Assembly: GCA_012032075.1 (NCBI GenBank)
Contig: JAAURU010000113.1
Span: forward strand, 1-9,321
Source of the DNA: Flavobacterium sp.
GTDB lineage: Bacteria; Bacteroidota; Bacteroidia; Flavobacteriales; Flavobacteriaceae
Length of the DNA stretch: 9,321 bases
Direction of reading: 5' to 3'
The notes below the pieces were generated by a model that did not search any database, was not told the DNA's origin, and saw only the letters and a program-made list of their open reading frames with translations. This document shows positions 1 to 6,090 of this stretch, in pieces (positions within the stretch are counted from its first letter, which is position 1; each line of letters begins with the position of its first letter). Both the position numbers and the translations under genes were made by a program.

Positions 1-30
1 GTGCGCGTCTACCAATTCCGCCACCAAGGC
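1..30 (-). tRNA. tRNA-Leu, 5' part only (cut by window edge)
   Basis: Read on the minus strand from 30 to 1, this begins with a 7-base acceptor strand GCCTTGG, then TG, then GCGGAATTGGTAGACGC, which is the D-arm pattern typical of bacterial leucine tRNAs (class II). The anticodon, variable arm and 3' end lie outside the window, so the isoacceptor cannot be stated. A TAnnTTTG-type box on the same strand at 74-81 would give a leader of roughly 35 nt. The tRNA diverges from prs. Confidence 0.85.
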
Positions 31-73
31 AAAAAAACAAATAAAAAACAACTCTTGTTTGTTTAACAGAGTG

Positions 74-81
74 CAAATGTA
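74..81 (-). promoter_or_regulatory. Candidate Bacteroidetes -7 box for the tRNA-Leu gene
   Basis: The minus strand reads TACATTTG, an exact match to the Bacteroidetes -7 consensus TAnnTTTG, followed by C. It lies 44 bases upstream of the tRNA 5' end. No convincing TTTG/TTG -33 element is visible at the usual spacing, so the call rests on the -7 box and its position. Confidence 0.5.
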
Positions 82-124
82 ATTATTTTTTAAAAAAACT
101 ATACTAAAATACTTGAAAATTTAC

Positions 125-154
125 TTTCAGAGTTAAAATTTATTTCTAAATTTG
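125..154 (+). promoter_or_regulatory. Promoter of prs (TAnnTTTG type)
   Basis: TAAATTTG at 147-154 matches the Bacteroidetes -7 consensus TAnnTTTG exactly. A weak -33 candidate, TTTC at 125-128, is 18 bases upstream. Transcription would start near 160, giving a 5' leader of about 45 nt before the ATG at 206. That leader has no G between 162 and 204 and is CAA/ACA-rich, so it is probably unstructured. Confidence 0.65.
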
Positions 155-205
155 CACCTCGTTAACACAACACAACACTAACCAACTACTAAACAACAAA
201 TTAAG

Positions 206-1147
206 ATGTCATACAACGAGCCTGAAGCAAAGATTTTTGCATGTACTCAGAGTGTGTATTTAGCTGAAAAAATAGCTGAAAGCTATGGAACGCAGTTAGG
301 TAAAGTTACGTTCTCACAATATAGCGATGGTGAATTTCAACCCTCTTTTGAAGAATCTATAAGAGGATTACGGGTTTTTCTAGTTTGTTCTACTTTCCCT
401 AGTTCAGATAATTTAATGGAATTATTACTAATGATTGATGCTGCTAAAAGAGCTTCTGCACGTCATATTACTGCAGTAATTCCTTATTTTGGATGGGCAA
501 GACAAGATAGAAAAGATAAACCAAGGGTTCCAATAGGAGCAAAATTAGTAGCAAAATTATTAGAAACTGCTGGTGCAACTCGAATAATGACCATGGATTT
601 ACATGCTGATCAAATACAAGGATTTTTTGAAAAGCCAGTAGATCATTTGTTTGCTTCTACTATCTTTTTACCTTATGTAAAGAGTTTGAATTTAGAAAAC
701 TTAACAATTGCTTCACCAGACATGGGTGGTTCAAAAAGAGCTTACGCTTATTCAAAGTTTCTAGAATCGGACGTTGTGGTTTGTTACAAACAAAGAAAAA
801 AAGCTAACATAATTGACACCATGGAGTTAATTGGTGATGTTACTGGCAGAAATGTCATCCTTGTAGATGATATGATTGATACTGGAGGCACATTAGCAAA
901 AGCAGCTGATGTAATGATGGAAAAAGGAGCATTAAGTGTAAGAGCAATATGTACACACCCTATTTTAAGTGGAAGTGCGTATGAAAAAATTGAAAAATCT
1001 AAGTTATTAGAGTTAATTGTTACCGATTCTATTCCTTTAAAGAAAGAGTCAAAAAAAATAAGAGTAGTAAGTTGTGCTAATTTATTTGCAGAAGTAATGC
1101 ACATGGTACAAAATAATAACTCTATAAGCGGTAAATTCTTGATGTAA
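206..1147 (+). CDS. prs: Ribose-phosphate pyrophosphokinase (PRPP synthetase)
   Basis: This cytoplasmic enzyme transfers pyrophosphate from ATP to ribose 5-phosphate to make PRPP, the precursor for purines, pyrimidines, NAD, histidine and tryptophan. The 313-residue product has the family landmarks: the ATP-binding flexible loop around residues 93-108 (YFGWARQDRKDKPR), DLHADQ at 131-136, a catalytic-type K-x-R at 195-197 in YKQRK, and the PRPP-binding loop at 217-234 (ILVDDMIDTGGT). The length is normal for bacterial class I enzymes. The ATG at 206 is supported by the promoter at 147-154 and the homologous N-terminus, although there is no Shine-Dalgarno site, as is usual in this phylum. SPDMGGSKRA at 170-179 replaces the more usual SPDxGG-xxRA form but keeps the two glycines and the arginine. 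It is followed by rplY after 93 nt and probably shares transcripts with it. Confidence 0.97.
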   Translation: MSYNEPEAKIFACTQSVYLAEKIAESYGTQLGKVTFSQYSDGEFQPSFEESIRGLRVFLVCSTFPSSDNLMELLLMIDAAKRASARHITAVIPYFGWARQDRKDKPRVPIGAKLVAKLLETAGATRIMTMDLHADQIQGFFEKPVDHLFASTIFLPYVKSLNLENLTIASPDMGGSKRAYAYSKFLESDVVVCYKQRKKANIIDTMELIGDVTGRNVILVDDMIDTGGTLAKAADVMMEKGALSVRAICTHPILSGSAYEKIEKSKLLELIVTDSIPLKKESKKIRVVSCANLFAEVMHMVQNNNSISGKFLM

Positions 1148-1159
1148 AAGAAATTATCC

Positions 1160-1203
1160 ATCAATACAAATTTTGAAATTGAATTTTTGAATTTGATATT
1201 GAT
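1160..1203 (+). other. AT-rich hairpin between prs and rplY
   Basis: ATCAATA (1160-1166) pairs with TATTGAT (1197-1203), and AAATT (1168-1172) pairs with AATTT (1190-1194), separated by a 1x2 internal loop. A run of six T follows about ten bases later. It could be a weak terminator or a processing site between prs and rplY. The stem is almost all A-T and the T-run is not adjacent, so its function is uncertain. I see no clear TAnnTTTG promoter in this gap. Confidence 0.3.
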
Positions 1204-1240
1204 AATTAAACGTATTTTTTATTAATTATATATTTTAACA

Positions 1241-1846
1241 ATGAAATCAATTACGATTAAGGATCAGAAAGAGAAAGCGTAGGCAAAAAAGCAACAAAAG
1301 CCGTACGCGATGCTGGAATGGTTCCTTGCGTTATTTACGGAGGAAATCAACCAGTACATTTTACAGCAGATGAAAGAGCATTCAAAGACTTGGTGTACAC
1401 TCCAAACGCACATACTGTTGTAATTGAATTAGAAAATGGGAAAAAAGTAAATGCTATTTTACAAGACATTCAATTTCACCCAGTTTCAGATAAAATTTTA
1501 CACATTGACTTCTTTCAATTAGATGAAACTAAAGAGATTCTTATGGAAGTACCAGTAAAAGTTACAGGAAAATCTCCTGGAGTTATGGCTGGAGGTGTTT
1601 TACGTTTAAACTTACGTCGTTTAAAAGTAAAAGCATTACCTAAAGATTTACCTGATTATGTTGAAGTAAACATTACACCTTTACAAATGGGTAATAAGCT
1701 ATATGTAACTCAAATTCCTACTCAAAAGTACAAATTAATACATGCAGATAATACTGTAGTCTGTCAAGTTAGAATTTCACGTGCTGCTATGAAAGCTGCT
1801 CAAGAAGCTGCAAAAGCATGCAAAAACTCCAGCAAAGAAAAAATAA
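1241..1846 (+). CDS. rplY: 50S ribosomal protein L25 (Ctc/TL5 type), frameshifted twice as written
   Basis: L25 binds 5S rRNA in the large ribosomal subunit. This is the long two-domain form (N-terminal L25 domain, C-terminal TL5/Ctc domain, then an Ala/Lys-rich tail). The start is ATG 1241, encoding MKSITIK. One base then appears to be missing in the A run near 1258-1260, because from 1261 the frame of 1318 reads GSERESVGKKATKAVRDAG and continues into MVPCVIYGG. Translated literally from 1241, the frame stops at 1280-1282. A second shift, one extra base near T1819, follows the codons for RAAMKAAQEAAKA. Removing it gives AKTPAKKK and a stop at 1844-1846. The two shifts cancel, so the repaired protein is 201 residues, normal for Bacteroidetes L25. 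The open frame 1318-1998 has a false start and a false C-terminus that crosses the terminator at 1866-1897. The gene is either affected by sequence errors or is a pseudogene. The family assignment is secure; whether the gene is intact is not. Confidence 0.85.
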
Positions 1847-1865
1847 TTTTCAACGCTATACATTT

Positions 1866-1897
1866 AAAAGCATCAGTTTTATTACTGGTGCTTTTTT
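1866..1897 (+). terminator. Rho-independent terminator of rplY
   Basis: AAAAGCATCAG (1866-1876) pairs with CTGGTGCTTTT (1885-1895) over 11 positions with one T-G wobble. The loop is 8 bases and the stem runs into a T tract ending at 1897. It sits 20 bases after the repaired rplY stop at 1844-1846. This supports that stop and argues against the longer open frame that crosses the hairpin. Confidence 0.85.
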
Positions 1898-1930
1898 ATT
1901 TAGGAACGAATAGTTTAGACATTTTTACAA

Positions 1931-1996
1931 TAGTAATTCCTGCCATTCACTTTAGTCTCGCTTCATCGGGAGCTATCGTTTCTGTCAGGGTTAGGT
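1931..1996 (-). ncRNA. Candidate structured intergenic RNA element (flavobacterial repeat-like motif)
   Basis: The minus strand reads CTAACCCTGACAGAAACGAT, then an inner hairpin, then GGCAGGAATTACTA. An inner stem pairs TAG-T-CTC (1953-1959, bulged T) with GAGCTA (1970-1975). An outer stem pairs TCCTG (1938-1942) with CAGGG (1986-1990, one wobble). The patch is richer in G and C than its surroundings. The arrangement 'CCCTGA..GAAACG - hairpin - GCAGGAAT' resembles, from memory, a short structured motif frequent between genes in flavobacteria. It might correspond to a described class such as Flavo-1, but I could not check this. It lies between the rplY terminator and the pth promoter, so it is unlikely to encode protein. 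Whether it is transcribed is unknown. Confidence 0.45.
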
Positions 1997-2013
1997 AACT
2001 ATCCATATTATAA

Positions 2014-2044
2014 TTGGCAAACAAATAAAAACATTCTACTTTTG
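2014..2044 (+). promoter_or_regulatory. Promoter of pth (TTG-20-TACTTTTG)
   Basis: TACTTTTG at 2037-2044 matches TAnnTTTG exactly, and TTGG begins at 2014, giving a spacer of about 20 bases, typical of Bacteroidetes -33/-7 promoters. The predicted transcription start falls at about 2049-2052, practically on the first possible ATG of pth (2049). The transcript would then be leaderless, or translation would start at the internal ATG at 2103. Confidence 0.7.
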
Positions 2045-2048
2045 CATA

Positions 2049-2669
2049 ATGGAATGGTTCAAAAGTTTATTAAGTAATAAAAAAGATAATAAGGCAAATC
2101 CAATGAAGAAATTCTTAATCGTAGGCTTAGGAAATATAGGGTCAGAATATGCTAATACAAGACATAATATTGGCTTTAAAATACTTGATTATATTGCTAA
2201 GCAAGAAAGTTGTAATTTTCAAACAGATAAACTAGGAGAATTAGCCGAATTAAAAATTAAAGGACGCACATTACTCTTACTAAAACCAAATACCTATATG
2301 AATTTAAGTGGTAAAGCAGTTAAATATTGGATAGAAAAAGAAAATATAGAAAAAGAAAATATACTAGTAATTACTGACGATTTAAACTTGGAGTTTGGAA
2401 CTATTAGAATTAAAAGCAAAGGTAGTGATGGTGGACATAATGGATTAAAAAATATTCAACTATTATTAAACACAACTGAGTATCCTAGATATAGATTTGG
2501 CATTAGTGATGCTTTCAAAAAAGGAAAACAAGTGGATTATGTTTTAGGAGAATGGAATGAAGAAGAAACAGAAAAATTAAAAGAGCGTCTCGAAATCTCA
2601 TCTGAAATTATAAAATCATTTGCTTTAGCAGGACTGAATAACACCATGAATTTGTATAACGGGAAATAA
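2049..2669 (+). CDS. pth: Peptidyl-tRNA hydrolase
   Basis: This cytoplasmic enzyme cleaves the ester bond of peptidyl-tRNAs released from stalled ribosomes, recycling tRNA. The family residues are present (numbered from ATG 2049): GLGN with Asn29, catalytic His39 in NTRHNIGF, KPNTYMNLSG with Asn85, Asp110 in TDDLNLEFG, and GGHNGLKNI with Asn131. These correspond to E. coli Asn10, His20, Asn68, Asp93 and Asn114. The core begins at MKKFLIVGLGN, residue 19 (ATG 2103). The preceding 18 residues (MEWFKSLLSN...) are an extension. The upstream promoter places the transcript start at or just before 2049, so either a leaderless start at 2049 or a start at 2103 with a leader of about 50 nt is possible. 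The core from 2103 would be 188 residues, a normal length. A perfect 15-bp tandem repeat at 2331-2360 encodes IEKEN twice. The gene follows rplY, as is common in this family. Confidence 0.96.
   Translation: MEWFKSLLSNKKDNKANPMKKFLIVGLGNIGSEYANTRHNIGFKILDYIAKQESCNFQTDKLGELAELKIKGRTLLLLKPNTYMNLSGKAVKYWIEKENIEKENILVITDDLNLEFGTIRIKSKGSDGGHNGLKNIQLLLNTTEYPRYRFGISDAFKKGKQVDYVLGEWNEEETEKLKERLEISSEIIKSFALAGLNNTMNLYNGK
2331..2360 (+). repeat. 15-bp perfect tandem repeat inside pth
   Basis: The unit ATAGAAAAAGAAAAT occurs twice without a mismatch (2331-2345 and 2346-2360) and encodes IEKEN-IEKEN between the MNLSG motif and the ITDDL motif. The reading frame is kept. Confidence 0.9.
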
Positions 2670-2684
2670 TTTGGTTTAATTTTG
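2651..2684 (+). promoter_or_regulatory. Promoter of the small lipoprotein gene
   Basis: TTTG at 2651-2654 and TAATTTTG at 2677-2684 (exact TAnnTTTG) are separated by 22 bases. The -33 element lies inside the last codons of pth. Transcription would start near 2690, about 25 nt before the ATG at 2716. The downstream gene can therefore be expressed independently of pth. Confidence 0.6.
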
Positions 2685-2715
2685 ACTATCTTTATAAAAA
2701 TCAATACTATAAATT

Positions 2716-3255
2716 ATGAAAAAAATAATACTACTCCCTTTTTTTATTTTGCTATTATATTGTAAAAGTGCTAAAAATAAAGTAGATAGGGAAAATAAAA
2801 TGGAAGAAGAAATCGAAATTACAACAAAAAACAATTCATGCCCTCAAGATGGGACATGTACTATTGAAATTTTAAAAAATAAAAGTTTAGCCATAAAAAA
2901 GGATGAGTTTAATCAAATTTATTTTCAAGAAATTGTTAATAATAAAACCTCTATCATAAAATTTCAATACCAGCGCGATAATGAAAAAGGTTATGCAGAT
3001 GGTAATTATAGAGAAGAAATTATTTTTGAGATAAATAATACTGAAACAAGTTTAAATCTATCAGATAATGCTTTACAAACAACTAAAATGCTTTTTGGCA
3101 GACATTGTTTTTGTAAAGGGCAAGCAGGTTATTTCAATATTACTAAAGGGAACTTAAGTTTAACTAAAGAGAATGAAGAATATAAACTAACTTTAGATTT
3201 TTTAATTACAGAAGTTCCTCAAATAATAAAAACAATAAGCACTTCTGTTAAATAA
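2716..3255 (+). CDS. Putative lipoprotein of unknown function
   Basis: The 179-residue product starts with a lipoprotein-like signal: MKK, a hydrophobic stretch (residues 4-15, IILLPFFILLLY), and a cysteine at 16 as the probable lipidation site. Tyr at -1 is unusual for a strict lipobox but tolerable in Bacteroidetes. The residues after the cysteine (KSAKNK) are not acidic, so there is no obvious surface-export signal of the flavobacterial kind and a periplasm-facing location is more likely. The mature part has two cysteine pairs, C42/C48 (CPQDGTC) and C131/C133 (CFC), which could form disulfides or bind metal. The rest looks like a mixed beta domain with Asn-rich loops. It resembles, from memory, an uncharacterised protein of other flavobacteria; no function can be assigned. 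It has its own promoter, stays open through 540 nt and ends convergently with the metalloprotease genes. Confidence 0.8.
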   Translation: MKKIILLPFFILLLYCKSAKNKVDRENKMEEEIEITTKNNSCPQDGTCTIEILKNKSLAIKKDEFNQIYFQEIVNNKTSIIKFQYQRDNEKGYADGNYREEIIFEINNTETSLNLSDNALQTTKMLFGRHCFCKGQAGYFNITKGNLSLTKENEEYKLTLDFLITEVPQIIKTISTSVK

Positions 3256-3284
3256 AAATCTCTTTTCTTATCGAAAAAGAGATT
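3255..3284 (-). terminator. Terminator between convergent genes, best oriented for the minus-strand gene
   Basis: AATCTCTTTT (3257-3266) pairs perfectly with AAAAGAGATT (3275-3284) around an 8-base loop. On the minus strand the stem is followed by TTTTATTT, a usable U tract, and lies 19 bases after the protease stop at 3304. On the plus strand it follows the lipoprotein stop (3253-3255) at once but is trailed only by ATTAAC. It probably ends both transcripts, more efficiently in the minus direction. Confidence 0.7.
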
Positions 3285-3303
3285 ATTAACATATAAAATG
3301 GGT

Positions 3304-6090
3304 TTATTCTACTACGATTCTTTTTACCATTTTCTTTTCACCATCAATAATTGACACTAAATAAATACCTTTTTGTACATCATTCAAATCAATATTCTGA
3401 TTAAAAGTACCATTATTTGCAAATGACTTTTTATATACTTTTCTTCCGCTTATATCATGAACATCAATAACAATATCACTTAAGTCATCTGATGTAAACG
3501 ATAAAGTAAAATTACCTTTATTTGGATTAGGAAATAAAGCAAAGTCTTGAAATTCAAAATTATTTGAAGATAGTGCTTGATTAGCACATATACTTAAATT
3601 CCAACTATTTAAAATTCCTCCATCTTGATTAAATTCATCAGAAATAGTTAAAGTCCATGTTCCAGTTGGATTTAAGCCGTTAAAAGCTGAAAGTGCCTGA
3701 TTAGGAATTACTGTTCCTGATATCGCTGGATTACTTCCACAAACAAGTGCTATTCCAGAATCATCAAATGTGGCATTTAAGTCAAAAAAAGCTGAAGAAC
3801 TTGTACATTCTCTTGAGAATAGTTCAACAACTGTCCCTGAAGGACTTCTCAATGTACCAGTTAAATCATTTATCCATGTGTGAGAAACATTCATTGTTAT
3901 ATTTACATCTGAAATAGACCCTCCAAAAGGCACGTTCAACGTTGAAGTAATAGTAGGTGTTCCAGAACTAGATATTATGATTGGTACATTTGTAGAAGAT
4001 ATAGTATTACATAATGTTTGACCAGTAGTAAACTTAAATGGAGAACTGTAAACACTACTACAAGTACTATTTTTAGGCAAAACCCTCCAGTAATAATCTG
4101 TAGAAATATTTAATCCACTTAAAGAATAACTAGTATTAGTAACTGTACCAGAGCTAATTATATTATTGAATGCATTATCAGTCGCAACTTGTACATCGTA
4201 AGAATTTGCGTTTGAATTTGCTGCCCAATTTAACATCAATGAAGTGCTTTGATTTGTTGCATTATTAACCGGATTTGTAAGTGACATTGCAGGAAAAGAA
4301 GAACTCAATAAATTTAAATAGAAAGATACATTTTTAGTGATTCCTCCAGAAGTTGCTACTACAATTATATTAAATAATCCAACTGGACTTGAATTTGTGT
4401 TACTAATTGTCATTATCACAGTTCCATTAGTTGAAATTGAACTTGGTGAAAAACTTACAATGGAACCTGCAGGATTTCCAGTAGCACTAAAAGTTGTTGT
4501 TCCAGAAAATCCACTTAAAGTGGTATAATTAATATCATAAGAGGTATTTGTTCCTTGACATGAAGATTTATTTTGCGATTCTTCTACTCCAGAAAATGCC
4601 ACTGAAAAAGTAGAAGGTGCTGTAGTGATTGTAAAATTAGTATTAGAGATATCATAAAAAATATGCTTATATCCTCTTACCATTATTCTATTTTGAGTTC
4701 CAGGATTATTTGGAACAGTAATTATTTCTGCTCCATCATTCGGAACTTTACTTGCTAACAAAATTGGATAAGTTAAACCTCCATCAGTAGAAAAAAGAAT
4801 ATCAACAAATAATGCATTAATTCCATTAGCAGTAGTTCCTGCAATATCCCAAGTAACATTTTCATTAGTGCCTGCAACCCATGATACTGCTGTATTTGGA
4901 GAATTAACTAAAAAAGGACCAACTGATGCGGTAGTAACCACCATATTATCAATACCAGTCTGACCACCATTTGGGCTTCTATTGTCCCTAACTGTTAAGG
5001 CAAAATTCATTGTTCTGGCAACATTTGGAACAACTTCCCATGTTGGTAATAAATTATTATTGATAACATCTTGAATTCTTGGCATATATCTATCTGAAGA
5101 AACAACTGGTAATCTAGATCTAAAATTTGGTCCAGTAGTTGCTGTTTGAACAGGTGGTTGAGTTGATATTTCAGTATTTGTTTGTTCCCAGCAATAAGTT
5201 AAAGCATCATTATTTGCATCAGTAGCAGATCCTTTTAAAATAAATGCTGTACCTCTTGGAATAGTATAATCAGGACCTGCATTTACAATCGGAGTTGCAT
5301 TGTTATTTGCCGTTATATTCGCACAAGAAGTGCCTAATAAGGTTCTTGTATTAGCTTCCTGAATACTAATAAAACTGAAATGAGCATCTGAATTTAATTG
5401 AACATTTTGAGGAGAACAAATACCTGCATAAGCCATTATTGTTGTTCCACTTCCTGGTTCAACAGCAGTTCCATTATTTCTATTACCACCTCCGCAATTA
5501 CCTGCATCTCCATTAAAAGTATGATTACATCCAAATTGATGTCCAATTTCATGAGCCACAAAATCAATATCAAAAGGATCTCCTATAGGTGAGTTAGTTC
5601 CAGTAACACCTCTTGCTTTCTGAGTATCATTACAAAATACTCCAAGCCCAGCTACTCCACCACCATTTGTACTAACAACATGACCTATATCATAATTAGC
5701 TGCACCTATAATATTGGTTACATTTGTTTGATTTTCTCCTAACATAGTAGTTCCATTATTATTTGTATATGGATCAGTAGTTCCATTGGTATATATTAGT
5801 AAATTATTATTAGCTACTAAAATAAGTCTAGCTGAAAAATCCCTTTCATAAATAGTATTAATTCTATTTACTGTAACTACTATTGCCGCTTGTGCAGCTG
5901 AAATAGTTCCTCCATGAAATGCAGCATATTCCCCAGTACAGGCCATTGCTAATCTATAGGTTCTAAAATTACCGTCACTAGCTCTTGGAAAATCAAAATC
6001 TTGTTGTATTGATTTAAAAGCTTCATGATTTATTTCATCAAAGCCGCATTCAAAAGTTTTTAAATTAGTCAAGTCAGATTTTTTATACAC
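3304..6090 (-). CDS. Secreted reprolysin-like metalloprotease with T9SS sorting domain, main part (frameshifted gene)
   Basis: This is the catalytic and C-terminal part of a gene that truly starts at 6568; the frame is interrupted near 6109-6113. Residues are numbered from the GTG at 6090 (add 159 for the repaired 1087-residue protein). The metzincin catalytic domain spans about 45-255, with HEIGHQFGCNH at 180-190 (HExxHxxGxxH zinc ligands) and a Met-turn IMAYAGIC with Met219. A PKD/cadherin-like module (about 262-390) follows, then an STDGGLTYPI-containing module (395-490), an Ig-like region (495-595), a fibronectin type III-like domain (about 600-690, with YYWRVLPKN), a P-domain (about 700-838, with FDDSG and GTWTL..SD) and a T9SS type A sorting domain (about 847-928: FPNPNKG, DISGRKVY, GIYLVSI, KRIVVE). 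It is expected to be an outer-membrane-exported or surface endopeptidase. The GTG is only the first start-like codon after the frameshift and is probably not a real start. It is closely paralogous to the gene at 6675-9321. Confidence 0.9.
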   Translation of the reverse strand: MYKKSDLTNLKTFECGFDEINHEAFKSIQQDFDFPRASDGNFRTYRLAMACTGEYAAFHGGTISAAQAAIVVTVNRINTIYERDFSARLILVANNNLLIYTNGTTDPYTNNNGTTMLGENQTNVTNIIGAANYDIGHVVSTNGGGVAGLGVFCNDTQKARGVTGTNSPIGDPFDIDFVAHEIGHQFGCNHTFNGDAGNCGGGNRNNGTAVEPGSGTTIMAYAGICSPQNVQLNSDAHFSFISIQEANTRTLLGTSCANITANNNATPIVNAGPDYTIPRGTAFILKGSATDANNDALTYCWEQTNTEISTQPPVQTATTGPNFRSRLPVVSSDRYMPRIQDVINNNLLPTWEVVPNVARTMNFALTVRDNRSPNGGQTGIDNMVVTTASVGPFLVNSPNTAVSWVAGTNENVTWDIAGTTANGINALFVDILFSTDGGLTYPILLASKVPNDGAEIITVPNNPGTQNRIMVRGYKHIFYDISNTNFTITTAPSTFSVAFSGVEESQNKSSCQGTNTSYDINYTTLSGFSGTTTFSATGNPAGSIVSFSPSSISTNGTVIMTISNTNSSPVGLFNIIVVATSGGITKNVSFYLNLLSSSFPAMSLTNPVNNATNQSTSLMLNWAANSNANSYDVQVATDNAFNNIISSGTVTNTSYSLSGLNISTDYYWRVLPKNSTCSSVYSSPFKFTTGQTLCNTISSTNVPIIISSSGTPTITSTLNVPFGGSISDVNITMNVSHTWINDLTGTLRSPSGTVVELFSRECTSSSAFFDLNATFDDSGIALVCGSNPAISGTVIPNQALSAFNGLNPTGTWTLTISDEFNQDGGILNSWNLSICANQALSSNNFEFQDFALFPNPNKGNFTLSFTSDDLSDIVIDVHDISGRKVYKKSFANNGTFNQNIDLNDVQKGIYLVSIIDGEKKMVKRIVVE

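Noticed and set aside
784..1164. A long open frame antisense to prs
   Set aside because: It lies entirely opposite a well-conserved prs coding region, has no recognisable domain or own promoter, and is explained by codon bias of the sense strand.
1847..1998. A 50-residue hydrophobic C-terminal extension of L25, as if fused to a membrane peptide
   Set aside because: It appears only because of the extra base near 1819. It is translated straight through an 11-bp terminator hairpin and the structured intergenic element, and removing that base gives a normal Ala/Lys-rich L25 tail and stop.
4337..5592. Short plus-strand open frames opposite the downstream protease (4337-4528, 5398-5592)
   Set aside because: They are low-complexity mirror images of repetitive Ser/Thr/Asn/Gly coding, with no start context or domain.
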